DNA of 64,000 nucleotides, from the NCBI GenBank assembly GCA_034401795.1, contig CM067373.1, positions 84,785,054 through 84,849,053 of the forward strand, given 5' to 3'. Below the pieces are notes generated by a model. That model was not told where the DNA came from. It was given only the letters and a program-made list of their open reading frames with translations, and did no database searches. Shown piece after piece: positions 20,235 to 32,083 of this stretch. Position numbers and translations under genes: made by a program. Positions within the stretch are counted from its first letter, which is position 1; every line of letters starts with the position of its first letter. This stretch comes from Chaetoderma sp. LZ-2023a. Taxonomy: Eukaryota > Mollusca > Caudofoveata > Chaetodermatida > Chaetodermatidae.

Positions 20235-20975
20235 CAGCCATAACCCTTTAATGGTCAAGCCGGCCAAAACTGGCCTATGTAGAGGCCCCGAGGAATGTCC
20301 ATTTGCAGACCATAAGAAGACTTTTTTTTTAATTTACCACAAATCCCTGGGTCGATAATTGAGCCAGTCATTTCAGTGGTAAATTTTCAAAGTTTTCTTG
20401 CCCCGCAGCTGGATATTTAATAAGGAAAGATTTTGATTTTCTTGACCAAATCTGACCGACCACTAAAGGGTTAATGAGCTGAACACTAAAGCAGTGGTCA
20501 AATGCAAATTATGGTGATATAGGCAAAGAAACGTTCAAAGTGCTTGATTTGGAATCGCTATGCCATCATACATGTATATCTGTTCAATAAAACATTTGAG
20601 TTGACCGTTTCTTTAACCCTTTAACATGTTTAACACTCATATCAGCCAAAAACGGCCTCTGCAGGGGTCTTGAGAAATATCTATTTGCAGACGAAGAGAA
20701 GACCTTTTTTTAAATGTACCTCTAGAATTACTGGCTCAATAACCGAGCTAGTTATTTCAGTGGTAAATTTTCAAAAATAGTGTTCTTGGTCTGCAAATAG
20801 ACATTTTCTGTGAGAAAATTCATTTTTTTGGGCCAAATTGAAGGGTTAAGGAGCTCACCACTAATGCAATGTTCCAATGCAAATTATTGTGATATAGACA
20901 AATGAATGTATCTGAAAGTGCTTGATTTGGAATCGCGATGCCAACATATATCAGTGTAATAAAATCTTTGAATAT
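20235..20975. repeat. Direct duplication of a hairpin plus about 130 bp of flank
   Basis: Unit 1 (20235-20600) and unit 2 (20613-20975) each hold a family-1 hairpin followed by the same tail. Shared tail strings are 'caatgcaaattat' or 'caaatgcaaattat', 'gtgatatag', 'gtgcttgatttggaatcgc' and an AATAAAA-like end. The tail is not part of other hairpin copies, so this is a local tandem duplication rather than two insertions. Confidence 0.7.
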
Positions 20976-22765
20976 TTCTTTATAATGAATCTCTAGCAGT
21001 GATCATTGGCTGAGCATGTAGTATCCCTTCATGATCATGTATATAGAAAGAAATAACTACCGGTACAGCTCAAACATGATTTAAAATTTTTCAAAACAAA
21101 ATAAAATATACTCTTGAATATTTTGAAGATAATTTGATTGGAAGACATTGCTACTGTTCAAAGTACTCAGAAGAACATTCCTTATATTGTGTTCAAAATT
21201 ATACTAACTAACACATTTCTGTTTTCGAAACATGATAACTTATTTATGAGCTCTACTGTATGTGTTAATATAAGCAATGCATAATATTCAATCATGAATG
21301 TAACAATGCAAAAATCTAATTCATGTATTAGCCATTTCACCGACAAATTCCAGAAAATGATATAAATCTTATTCTGCTGAATATTTTGAAGTTAATTTGA
21401 CTGGAGAGCCTCCAGTTAAATTATTTAACAAATATTCAAGTTTTCCTGTATGTTTGCCTTGAAAGAGAGATATGAGGAATTCATCAGTCAGATAAAAGGG
21501 TTAATATAATGAGCTGGTGATAGTGCACATGCACACACACATGGATGTGTGCACACACGCACTAGTGTATACAGAAATTTGATCGGTCAATTTTTCAAGC
21601 AGCTTGAATTTTTCGAGAATTTTTCTGAAATCATTCGTAATGCATCTTGTACTTAAACATAGCATGATTTTAGCTTGGTTTAGAGGACCCTGACATGGTA
21701 ACGTTCAACACGTCTAGTGAGAAGTTTGACAGCTAGATTTTTGTATATAGGCGTTTCCGAACACTCAGAAATCATTTAAAATGCTAGTCGTCCTTAGCCA
21801 ATGGCCCAATTTCAACGAAACTTATATGGATTGATTCTATGGTGGGCATTCGCCGATCATCTTAGATTTTCCAAAAATTCTGGACAATATTTTTAAAATT
21901 ACTTACATATTAATTAACTCCTTAGCCGATTTCAACCAAATTAGTACTTTCCTTCAGAACTGACCGGCATTCATTTTGTTTAGAAAAGTCAAAAACTCCC
22001 CATAATAAATATATTGTCAGGAACTAATGCCATGATAACCAACCATGGCATGACAGTTTCCCTTAGTGGCCTGAAAATGGGTCAAAAGGTCAAGGGTACT
22101 GGCCCAATTAAGCTTTTGGTTTTGGACAATAATTCAAGTTCTACTGAAAGGATCCCTATCAAACTAGGCATGACGATTGCTTTTGGTGTCCTGAAGAAGC
22201 CAGATAAATATTTGGGCTTAACGATTTCTATTAAGTGGTTCCTTATCAAACTGTATTATGGCATTGTTGAGCAAAAGATCACATGGCCATAATTCTGGAA
22301 AAAATGTATGGGGCTTTACATATAAGATTTGTGGACTTTATATTTGAAATGCCAATGTTCCAGGTGAGTGATACAGGCTTCTTGTGCCTCTTATTGGGTA
22401 AGCGTGTGATAGTAGAACAAATTTATTTTATATTATAATTTAATCATTAGTAAATCTATTAATATAAAGAATGTTAATCCATTTGTATTTGTGTTTTCTA
22501 CCATTTTCTCTAATGTACCACCCATCCCTACTCAACATTTCCTGATCATATCTTATTTTCAAAATGAGTAATCAGAGATTGTTACAATTCTGACCACAGT
22601 TGCGGAATCCTAGTTTATGTTCTCACCTTTTCTTGTGTTTACTTTTGAGCTAAATCGGACCAGTACATTCCGCGATATCCATTGGTCTGTAATTTGATGT
22701 AATCCGGATTGGCTGTTAGCACAGCTGACTATAACAATCACCACCCCACACCCCCAGCGCCTGTC
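20976..22765. other. Intergenic repeat-rich DNA
   Basis: No gene is seen. It contains a family-2 hairpin (about 21375-21440), a short CA-rich stretch near 21525-21565, and at 21580-22290 sequence related to the degenerate repeats of 45.9-47.8 kb (for example 'gatttcaaccaaattag' and 'ggtcaaaaggtcaagggt'). The frame at 22014-22292 lies in this repeat and is not a convincing gene. Confidence 0.5.
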
Positions 22766-22782
22766 TATTCTACTTCGAATAA

Positions 22783-22945
22783 TACTTACCAGATGTACTA
22801 TTATAATAATGTCTATTATCTAGTCTAGCTCAAAATAAACAATTAAAACTCCGCACTCTCCTGGTCCTGCCCATACTGTGTCCGGGAATTACCATAGCCG
22901 CAGGTACCGAGTCAATTGCCAATCACAGTCAGATTCGTCTATTTT
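22783..22945 (+). repeat. DIRS-C left inverted terminal repeat
   Basis: It runs from TACTTACCAGATG to about 'cacagtcagattcgtct' and is the inverse of 28988-29030 plus 40169-40276. A left-specific extension ('attctacttcgaata') precedes it. Confidence 0.85.
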
Positions 22946-23499
22946 GCTCTCCATGCTAGTCGTGTTTTTTTTAGCTCTGTAAATTTGGAATTTTCAACGG
23001 TGTTAGCGGTTTTCTGCTTAATTCATTGCTGGAAGGATGGAAGAAAAAGGAAAATCATCACAGGGGCAGGTTGTATCAATCTAGAATTTAAACATTCGTG
23101 CCGTAATGACTGTTTGAAATTTCCTTAAATTGGCACATTATTTTAAAATGCTAGCCATTGTTGGAGTCGCTCCGGTACCCGTTAACTTTTTAATCGTATC
23201 CGGGTACTCGGTTAATTTCTCTTGCGACTCGGTTCCTTCCACGATGGCGGTGCCCATGATTAATGTTTCGCTTTGGCTTGGCGTGTCTATGCACTCTGTT
23301 TATGCCGATTTTTAGCTCTCGCTTCATTGTCGAGGGTGTTTGTAGCGATCAGCGTTTATTTCTTGGGTGTATTAACGTTAGTTAACTTCCAAGTTGTGTT
23401 TATTAATTTTCGCTCAAAAATTTCAAATATTTCCTGCCTAAAGGCTTGATTATCATTAATTTAAGAGAAAGTTAATGTTTCTAAGTAATTCTTATTTAC

Positions 23500-25327
23500 A
23501 ATCAAGTCAATTGTGCGTATTGCTCATCATCGTATGTCATGTACAACGATGTGTGCGCCAAGTGGGCGTCGGAATTGGTGGCAGAGTTCGATCGTGATCA
23601 TTGTGCGCGCTTGGAGAGAATCGCGAGGGACAAGGCGGCCAAGCTGGATCAGGTGTCAGTGAGAGGACTGGAAGATCGTCTGAACGAGCGAATGGATTCA
23701 GCATGGGGTGTATGGGCGGCCCAGTTCAAGGCAATGTTTGAGTCCTTGCAATCCACGATCCCGACGATGCAGGCTGGTGCAGGGCAACCTTTAGGTGGTC
23801 CGGCTAGTTCTGCGGATGGACAAGCACCTGTCCTTTCTCTGACCTTGGCTCAAGAGCCGACGGCGGAGGAGGAAGATCTCCTAATGGAAGATTCCGGCAT
23901 GCCGGATATTTCGTCGACGGCTAGAGCAGGTATATCCCAGGGATCTCCTTCGGTATTTGTACGGGTTTGCCAAGCGGGTGGTGATGTCGCCGTTCCGTCA
24001 GGCATTTTCCACCCGGATTTCGCTCAACCCGCGTTGTATTGTAGCCGTGTTTTGAGGTTCCTAGCGGCATCCCGGCGGCGTTAGGTGTGGCTCCTCGGAG
24101 TGCCGGCATCTACCGTGGTGAAAGCGGCTGTAGTCCCGCCTCCCGTGCTGGAGCCGATGGACTGCGGTGAATCCGTGTCCGGCGAATCGTTGGACACTGG
24201 TGCCACTAATAGTCGGGCTATGGACGCGCTTCATGTTGGAAGAAATGCGGGCCATAGCTCTCGGCATGGATCGTCGGTGGCCTACTCATCCAAGCATGAG
24301 AAGGAAGATGAGAACGGTAGTCCATTGATGGACGAGTCCGCTTTCCGACCGTCTCGCTTTGGCATCGGATCAAGGATCTCAGCGCGATCTGGCGATGGAA
24401 CGGATGTCAGAGCAGCGAGCGGCTAGTGCTCTGTCAAGTGGCTCTTCGGCCATGCCGATGCTCCCTTTGGACACGCAGACTTCCGACATGTTGGAGGTTG
24501 CAGCGTATTGTCTGGTTCAGCCAGATTATGCATTGCCCAAAGCCCCGAAGGGGATAAGGAGTAGGGTCCGTTTTCCGGAGCTGGCCTACCATCAATATGC
24601 CCGGGTTCCACGGCTTTCCGTCGGGGAGCGAGAGGCGCTGAATAGGCCATTGGCTGGCAAATCGAAGGGGCGTTCTCGTCCCTTAGTTTCCCAGGCCAGT
24701 AAAGATCCGTTTAATGAGCTAATGCTCATTGAAGATGCGGCGAGGGGAGCCATGGCTGCGCTCTCGCACGGATGTACCGTCCTGCAGGGTATGCTGACCT
24801 GCGTGGCGGAAGGTGGACAAGTGCCAGAGGCTGCTCCCAGAGTTGTCCAGGACACCATGCGCTTGTCTCAGGATTGCCTGGCCATGGTGATCACCAGATC
24901 ATTGGCGGAGCGAAGGAGAATGGTTCTCGATTGTGTAGAACCAGGACCTGAGATGAGGGCTGCGTTATCTTCTGCACCTTTCATTGGTCCAGGCTTGTTC
25001 GGTGGCTCGGCACGGCAAGCCTTATCCAAGGTCGCGTCAATGGTCACTGAGCAGGAAGTGGTCGGCAAGTCGTGGAAGTCGACTAAGAGGACACAGCCGC
25101 AGCAGTCCTACAAACAGCGTCGGCATGAGCAGCAGAGGCAGCGCCAGATTTCGCCATTCCGTCCTTCTGGACGTGATGTCCATCGGGCATCCGGATCGCA
25201 GGGTCGCAGCGGTTATCATAAGGATAGCCGTGGCGGCGGTTCCGCGTCTTATCGTGCAGTATCGACTGCCAGCTGTGTGCAGATTCCTACCGCCGGAGGC
25301 AGACTTCAACTGTTCTCAAGCCAATGA
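23500..25327 (+). pseudogene. DIRS-C gag, broken
   Basis: The frame opens with a Cys-rich start (CAYC, DVCAKW) comparable to the gag finger of the other copies and continues to an in-frame TAG at 24082-24084. It then continues in the same frame to about 24370, where the reading moves to another frame (24359-25327). The last part has clear gag similarity (FPELAYHQYARVPRLSV, IGPGLFGGSARQAL) and a Gln/Arg-rich basic tail. One stop and one frameshift separate it from a working gene. Confidence 0.75.
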
Positions 25328-25329
25328 GA

Positions 25330-27351
25330 ATGGGTCGTGCGAGATTGTTTAGTCTGTCAGTGGTTAAGAAATGGCTACGAACCGGACTGGCTCATCCGTC
25401 AATCGTTAGTTCCGTTAACATCGACTCCAGTGTGGACTCCCGTTCCAAGGGAATCCAATCGTCTAGATGCCATTTGCTCAGAAATCGAAGCTCTTCAGCG
25501 GAAGAATGCGATTCATCTAGTCCGCAATCAGTCCTCCCTAGGCTTCTATTCGATGATGTTCCTCGTTCTGAAACGTACCGGAGGTTGGAGACCAATTCTC
25601 AATCTCAAACCGTTGAACAAATTTATTCTTTCTCCAAAATTTCAGATGAAAACTAGCAGCGGTGATGACAGGACTGAGAAAAGGCATGTGGGCAGTGTCG
25701 ATTGATCTGAAGGACGCATATTTTCATATTCCAATGTCAATTCCTTTTCAGAAATACCTTCGCTTTGCATTCCAAGACAATGTTTGGGAATTGAATGCGC
25801 TTCCATTCGGCCTGACCACAGCACCGAGGGTCTTCACCAAAGTGGTTCTCGCCATGACTTCTTATCTTCGCAGGAGAAACATAGCAGTTCATACTTACAT
25901 AGACGACTGGCTGCTGAAGGCGGGGAATCCAGTCACTCTGCGCAACAATCTTCAGGTAGTCCTAGCCTTACTAAAGGATCTAGGATGGATTGTGAATCTA
26001 GAGAAATCAGAATCGACTCCATCTCAGGAGTTTGTTTATCTGGGAATATTTTTCAACCTCAGGGATGGCGTAGCTTTTCCGGCGGAGAGCAGAGTCAAGA
26101 GTTTGATTGCAGTACTGGAGTCAGTTTCTCTAGGAGCCTTTCTGACGGCGCGCCAATTTCACAGGATACTAGGTTTACTAGTGTCTCTGGAGAAAGTGGT
26201 TCCTTATGCAGCACTCAGGCGCAGGCCAATTCAGATGTATCTAATGTTATTCTGGTCTCATTGAACGGATCCGTTATCGCTGAAGATTCCAGTAAGAGAA
26301 CCATTGATATTCCACCTTCAGTGGTGGTTATCAGAACAGAATCTCCTGTGAGGTGTTCCTCTACAACCCTCTCAACCACAGATGTCCATCTTCACAGATG
26401 CATCGACAACGGTTTGGGGAGCGGTATTGGACAATCAGTCAGTGTCAGGGGAATGGGATCAGACCAATGCGCAGAAACATATCAATGTTCTCGAATTATT
26501 AGCAGTGACATTAGCACTTCAAAAATTTGAGAGCTTAATCCGAGACAAGATTGTCCTAGTAAGGACAGACAACTCATCAGTGGTGTCTTATTTAAACCGC
26601 CAAGGCGGGACGAGATCACCGGAGTTGTGTATGATGATTTGGAACCTTCTGCTGTGGTGCCAAGAGAGGAATGTTATTTCTCAGGCAGCACACATTCCAG
26701 GAAGACTGAACATCTTAGCGGATGCTCTCAGTCAAAGGATGGTTTGTCGTCCGATGGAGTGGCAGCTCAACCAATCGGTAACAGAGGTTCTATTCAAACA
26801 TTGGGGCAAGCCAAATGTGGACCTGTTTGCGATGAAACAGAACGCAAAGATGGTAACATACGTGTAACCGATCCCGGACCCGCTAGCTCTAGCAGTAGAG
26901 CAGTAGGGTAGACGCACTGGCGATAAGTTGGAAGGGAATGTATGCGTATGCGTATCCTCCAACGATTCTCATCCCAAAAGTTCTGGCAAAGATAAGAGAG
27001 GGTATGTGCCAAGTACTACTGATCGCCCCTTATTGGCCAGGCCGATCATGGTTTACAGATCTGCTGGACCTTCTGGTCTGCAATCCAATCCCTCTTCCAG
27101 ACAGAAGAGATCTAATCTCTCAGAACAGTGGTCTGTACTTCCACGACAGACCAGAAATGTTCAAATTGACTGCATGGATGTTATCAAGCAGCATGCAATT
27201 GAGGGTGGCTTTTCTGAGCAGGCAGCGAAGTTTGTTGCTTCAGCCAGAAGAGGGTCAACCACTAAAACTTATAATTATAGAATCAACAAATTTGCAGAGT
27301 GGTGTAAAGGAAGAGTTATCGATCCCTTTTCTGCATCTGTTCAACACGTAG
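25330..27351 (+). pseudogene. DIRS-C RT/RNase H/MT, broken
   Basis: RT motifs (GGWRPILNLKPLNKFI, SIDLKDAYFHIPM, LPFGLTTAPRVFT, YIDDWLLKAG) and RNase H (TDASTTVWGAVLD, RTDNSSVVSYL, LADALSQR) are well preserved. Three lesions are visible: a frameshift near 25655, an in-frame TAA after MVTYV near 26866, and a frameshift in the short repeat 'ctagcagtagagcagtaggg' near 26890-26910. The Dam-like domain resumes at 26938 (YAYAYPPTILIP, LIAPYWPGRSW). Confidence 0.82.
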
Positions 27352-28199
27352 CAGATTTTATCTGTCATTTATACGAAGTTGACAAACTTGTACCTTCAAC
27401 CCTAGCAGCATATAAGTCTGCATTGGCTTCAGTCATTCCCAGTCTGGCCATTGAAGGAGTGGAAAATGACACTTTAAATGAAGTTACTAAAGGAATGAGC
27501 AATCTGCGACCTAGACAGCCAATTCCTATCCCAGCATGGAATCTATCTCTTGTTCTACAGATTTTAGGGCATGCTCCCTTTGAACCGATTAGATCTATAG
27601 ATATTAAACTGTTAACTATTAAATCAGTTTTCTTGGTTGCAGCAGCGTCGGTGAGAAGGAGAAGCGAAATTCATGCGCTTTCTGCCGAACCAGATCGTTT
27701 TGTCGTCACGGGTGAAGGTTTAAGACTGCTTCCACGTCTTTGTTTCATGGCAAAGAATCAGTCACTTAAATACCCAGGACAGCCGATCAATTTGCCAAGT
27801 TTAATTAGACATGACCCAAACTCTTGTGCTTGGTGTCCTGTCAGATGTCTGAAAATGTATAAAAAACATACTGAGGAGTGGAGAGATGACCCGAAATCTC
27901 TGTGGTTATGTCTCAAAGCTCCTCATTTGCGTGCCTCGAAAGATACTATTTCTCGTTGGATAGTCGATGCTATTCAGATGTCACACAAAATCGCTACAGG
28001 AAAACAGATTGATCGTGCGAATGCCCATCAGGTCCGAGCACTAGCAGCATCATCGGCCCTTTATAAGGGTGTCTCATTAGAGGAGGTGATGTCTGTAGCA
28101 CAATGGCATGCCGAGTCGTCATTTACTGATTTCTACCTTCGCGATATCTCCAGTGCACTTAATCCGGTAGCCGTCGCCAATTTATCGACTCTGAACTAA
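26928..28199 (+). CDS. DIRS-C tyrosine recombinase, intact frame
   Basis: This uninterrupted frame ends TAA at 28199. The recognisable domain starts about 27170 (VDVIKQHAIEGGF). It has the core-binding part (KTYNYRINKFAEWCKG, AAYKSALASVIP) and all catalytic elements: Arg in VRRRSEIHAL, the HxxR box in AHQVRALA, and the Trp and Tyr in AQWHAESSFTDFYLRD. Its first part overlaps the MT-domain frame. The true start is not obvious. It is intact although gag and RT in the same element are broken, so it could in principle act in trans. Confidence 0.85.
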   Translation: MEGNVCVCVSSNDSHPKSSGKDKRGYVPSTTDRPLLARPIMVYRSAGPSGLQSNPSSRQKRSNLSEQWSVLPRQTRNVQIDCMDVIKQHAIEGGFSEQAAKFVASARRGSTTKTYNYRINKFAEWCKGRVIDPFSASVQHVADFICHLYEVDKLVPSTLAAYKSALASVIPSLAIEGVENDTLNEVTKGMSNLRPRQPIPIPAWNLSLVLQILGHAPFEPIRSIDIKLLTIKSVFLVAAASVRRRSEIHALSAEPDRFVVTGEGLRLLPRLCFMAKNQSLKYPGQPINLPSLIRHDPNSCAWCPVRCLKMYKKHTEEWRDDPKSLWLCLKAPHLRASKDTISRWIVDAIQMSHKIATGKQIDRANAHQVRALAASSALYKGVSLEEVMSVAQWHAESSFTDFYLRDISSALNPVAVANLSTLN

Positions 28200-28817
28200 G
28201 CCACATCCGACGACTTTCACACACATCACAAGTTCTTCCACTTGCACTGAACAATGACCATGCACATGACCTGAGAATGACCATGGATTGGGCCGAGCTC
28301 CTGTGATGAACTAAAAGACCAAGCACTCAAAATGGTGAGTGTTTACATTAATTAAGTGACTAATTTTTTAAGTTTACTTATAGTCGAAATACACAGACTA
28401 TTTAAGTAAATAGTCTGGACAAGAACATCGTATTATTTTGCAGACATTAGACTCATTCCAATTTGAAATTCTATTCGATATACTGATATTTCATTCAAAA
28501 TTTAGAAGTTGTAGTAGCTTCTTTGCACTCTCTGGACTGCCCTAGCTGAGACTTGGGGCTGGCACGGGTCTGGTGGGTGTTGCTCCCCATTTTTGACAGC
28601 CCTCTGGAATTTGTGCGGACAAATGAGGGGGGAGGGGGGGGGGTTGGGGGGGGGGAGCGCGGTCTAGACCATGGAAGTTTAGCACTCTATGAGTGAGATG
28701 GCAGAACCCAAGCGTATGCCAGGGTTCTAGTCTCTTCACAACCTTCTCTGTCGGATGGTAGATGAGTGCTGGTTCGAGCCTCCGCTCCTCCCACCGGTAT
28801 TTCGTGGCTGTTGAAAT
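28200..28817 (+). other. DIRS-C 3' non-coding region
   Basis: No gene is seen. It includes a G-rich stretch near 28625-28660. A 'ggttcgagcc' string near 28771 resembles a Pol III B box, but no A box or tRNA fold accompanies it. Confidence 0.5.
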
Positions 28818-28913
28818 CATAATAGTACATCTGGGAAGTATTATTCGAAGTAGAATCAAAAAAGCATCCGCTTTTGTTTCTACGAGAATTCATAATACTT
28901 ACCAGATGTACTA
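28818..28913 (+). repeat. DIRS-C internal complementary region
   Basis: 'attattcgaagtagaat' is complementary to the left end and is joined directly to 'caaaaaagcatccgctttt' and 'tacgagaatt', complementary to the right end found at 40277-40320. The motif in the first half is mutated (GGGAAGTA). Confidence 0.85.
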
Positions 28914-28987
28914 CGGCCCTGTCTCAGCCGCCCCGCTGAGGTGAGGCTGAGCTGCTTTCGCTGTTTGTCAAGACAAGTATAAGACGA

Positions 28988-29030
28988 ATCTGACTGTGAT
29001 TGGGAATTGACTCGGTACCTGCGGCTATGT
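28988..29030 (+). repeat. DIRS-C right inverted terminal repeat, part 1
   Basis: 'gattgggaattgactcgg' and 'acctgcggctat' are the inverse of 22870-22945. The repeat is cut here by DIRS-D and continues at 40169. Confidence 0.85.
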
Positions 29031-29326
29031 TATTTCACTTCAAGAGTATACTTACCTCCCTAATACTTTTGATATTGCTAAATATCGGCGTTCACTCAAT
29101 AAACACTCAGAATAAAAACAGTTAGGTGCCCCTACTGGGCAGGTAGACAGAGGGTAGTTCGGCGGATGCCAGCCCCACCACCGCGTATGCGCCGACTACT
29201 ACTTCCTCTTTGCTAATTTATTGGCAGAGAGAACACATGTTTTTGTGCTTTTTTCAAAAGTTTCACCGTTTTCAACGCGTTTATAGTCTTAGAAGTGTGA
29301 ATATATTAGAAGGATACTACCTGGAT

Positions 29327-32083
29327 ATGTCGGATAAAGTGGCTTCGCCGGAGGATGGCGCAGGATCTTTATATCAGGTGATTTCTAATATATTCTAGCG
29401 AGTTTTCCCCGGTGCAATGTGTTTCCGGGACTCGCGTTTACCGTGATAAGCGCCTGTTTTAGTTGTTTTATTTCAACATGGTGCTATATAAGACTGATCT
29501 CTCTCTGTGTTTATGTCCACAGGTCTCTGTGAGGATATATAATGGACATCACAGCATCTGAGGGTTTGTTTCTCTCCACCAAGGTTCCATTTCGTACTAA
29601 TACTGTTAGGTTATCTAACCAAGAATTCTATGTACAGTGATTCGGAGGCCTAGTACAAAGGTCTTCTCACTTTGCCCTCTTGCTCCAATTCCTTCCCCTA
29701 AGGTGGAGAGAGTTAAGAGGCGTACAGTTGGTGGCGTGCTCCAGTTCATCACGTTGGATGGTTTGTCTATACAAAGTGTCAGGTATCTAAGTAATGATAT
29801 GAGGTGAGGTTAATTATTTAACAAAGTTAACTGCTATTGCCATTGTTATCGTTGTGTATCTGATGGTTGTGTAGTCTGAATAACCGTTCTAAGATGTTCT
29901 GGTTATGTATACAATTCGTCCGCAAGCCTAGTTGTTGGTCGGATCGATTGATTTCTGTCATGGGATCATGACGTCATAATCAGCCTTGCGATTATTAACA
30001 ATTACAGTTTTGTCCAACGCTGGTTTTAGTCAATTATTGATCTTTATGATCGTTTCCCTCTCTTTTAGTTTGTTTTTGAGTTTCTAACCTTAACTAGTTT
30101 GCTCATTGTCCTCGTCCTTTGTCCTGTTTCAGAGACCTGGTTGTCCATCCTGTGGACGTTTCTTGAAAGATCGATTTGTGCCTCACCTTTGCTTTGGTTG
30201 TAGTCCCTGTGGGCCATTGCTTAAGTGTGAGGTATGCAAGCATTGGGGGGGGGGGGCGACTTAATGTCTGAGTTTCTGTGTTTGCAGACGAAGGACAAGG
30301 TAGTGGAGGAGGAGAGGAAGCAGAAGAGAGAGGGTGTAGGTAAGAAGGGTAAGAGGAAGGCCTCGTCCGCGGTGGACATGGAGACCTTCCGGACCGAGAT
30401 GTTGGGAGAGATGAAGAGGACGATAAAGGATTTGGTTCCAGAGTTGCTACGTGGCATGCTTCCTTGACCAAATCCTTTGTCTCTGAATCACCTTTCCGTA
30501 GGCCGGTTCCGTTGTTCGACGATTCAGAGGTGGCACCATTAGTGGGGGTGATCCACGACCCTGGCAGCAGGCTTGGTGCCGCGCCGAGGGGTCGTGGACG
30601 GCTGTCGCTGGAACCCGCGGGCTGCTTATCAGACCAGGGGTATCCGCACGCCGCGGGTGCCAGTACCTCCTATGGCACCTTTCCTGGCCAGTCCGTGTTA
30701 GCTCTCTTTGCTGATCTTTCTGGCCAGGAGGAAGAGGATTACCTGTTAGGGTCGCCGTCTGGGGACATGACCATGGATTATGACGTCTGTGCACCCCTCG
30801 CAGGGAATACAGGCGACATATTCCATGGCTCTACTCACGCAGGAGTAGAGTTCACGGCGCAGAAGGTGGCCCTGGCCGATGCTGATGGCCAGCTATACCG
30901 CATACCTCGGCTTGCCGAGAGTATCGCTGGTGCTGGCCGGGGCCGTGGTGGGGCGGTATCTGCCCCGCGCTCTACCACGGCGCCTGCTCCTGGTCAGGCC
31001 AGTCAATTTAACATGCCTGTTCTTTCGGGCCCGCATGTTTTTTCTGGCCTGCCGGGGGTATCAGCTTGCGCTCAGGAGGAAGACGAAGGCCCCCATCTTG
31101 TAGAGCGCTCGCAGCTAGCCACGGAAGAGGATTGGTCTGACGCTTGCCAATGGCTGGTAAGTGTTAGGCCAAATCTGCCCGTGGAGCAGTCGGCTAGCCA
31201 GCGTGATCACAGGCCGTGGTTAGCTGGTACGGCTACTGCTAGCGCAATGCCATCTCTGCCGCTGGCTGAGCATGTCGTTGACATGTTCGAGGCGGCGGAG
31301 ACATCCATCAAGGCGAATGGGCGTCTCGCGAAGGCCCCTCGCGAGGTGGCCAGGCGTTGCCGCATCGTGGCCCTGGATTACCAGAGGTACGGTGTGGTAC
31401 CCAAGCCGAGCGTGGATGACCGCGCGGCTTTGGATGAAGATGCGCGGCTGGGCTCCCGTTCTGACATGGGAGTCTTGTGTTCGAACGCGTTGCGTTCGGT
31501 CAATGCCGCGTTGCGTGATGCGGAGGAGAGTGGGAGGGCTTCGATTGCCGCTCTGTCCCACGTCTCCCAGCTGTTACAGGGGGTAGTGACAGCATCCGCA
31601 TCGCGCCAGGCGAGCCCGGTCACAGTCCAGAGCCAGGTTGATACCATCCTGGATGCCTCTCTGGACTGTATGACTCGGGCGGTGACCAGGAGTGTCCGGG
31701 CGCGGCGCACATTTGCCTTGGACAATCTGTGCCCGTCCCAGGACCTGTATAATAGGCTACTGCGTACGCCTATGACAGGTCCTGGTCTCTTTGGAGCTGA
31801 GGGATGTAGACACCTCCAGGAGACGGTTACTCTGGTCAACAACCAGAGGGCACTGCGCGAGCAGTTTGAAGTGCTCCGCCGGGAGCGCGTTCGCGCTGCA
31901 CCCCCTGCGTATCGTCCCCTGCAGGCTCGAGGTGGAGGTGGCCAAGTCAGAGGCCACCCACCAGTGCAGCGTCGGCCTAGGCCGCATGCGATTCGGCCGG
32001 CAGTGAGGGGGGGTGCAGGCTCCTCAGGCGCAGTCAGCCAGGCAGCCACCCGCGCACCGAGGTGCGCGCGGTGCTGGGCGTGA
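29327..32083 (+). pseudogene. DIRS-D gag, spliced and broken
   Basis: Exon 1 is 29327-29377 (17 codons, MSDKVASPEDG), exon 2 is 30133-30231 (33 codons, RPGCPSCGRF, HLCFGCSPC), then a 56-nt intron (GTATGCAAG to TTTGCAG), and exon 3 starts at 30288. Exon lengths and phase are the same as in DIRS-A. The frame ends at a TGA at 30465-30467 after RGMLP, where about 30 bp differ from A. The following frame (30464-32083) is gag-like to near its end, where a G-run near 32010 is one base longer than in A and shifts the tail. Confidence 0.8.

Larger units (their letters stand above)
22766..29030 (+). mobile_element. DIRS-C, left and main part (continues at 40169-40321)
   Basis: This third DIRS family is about 6.4 kb in total. 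It is interrupted in its right terminal repeat by DIRS-D. The left repeat starts with TACTTACC at 22783. The internal complementary region is at 28818-28913. The right repeat runs 28988-29030 and resumes at 40169. Gag and RT are broken, but the recombinase frame is intact. The interrupted repeat can be read through by comparison with the left one: 'cctgcggctat' borders DIRS-D on one side and 'aattcccagacacag' on the other. Confidence 0.9.

Noticed and set aside
22014-22292. 92-codon plus frame as a gene
   Set aside because: The DNA belongs to a degenerate repeat also present at 45.9-47.8 kb, and no domain is seen.
28760-28790. Pol III B-box-like 'ggttcgagcc'
   Set aside because: There is no A box at a suitable distance, no tRNA fold and no SINE tail. 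It lies in the DIRS-C 3' region, where a chance match is likely.
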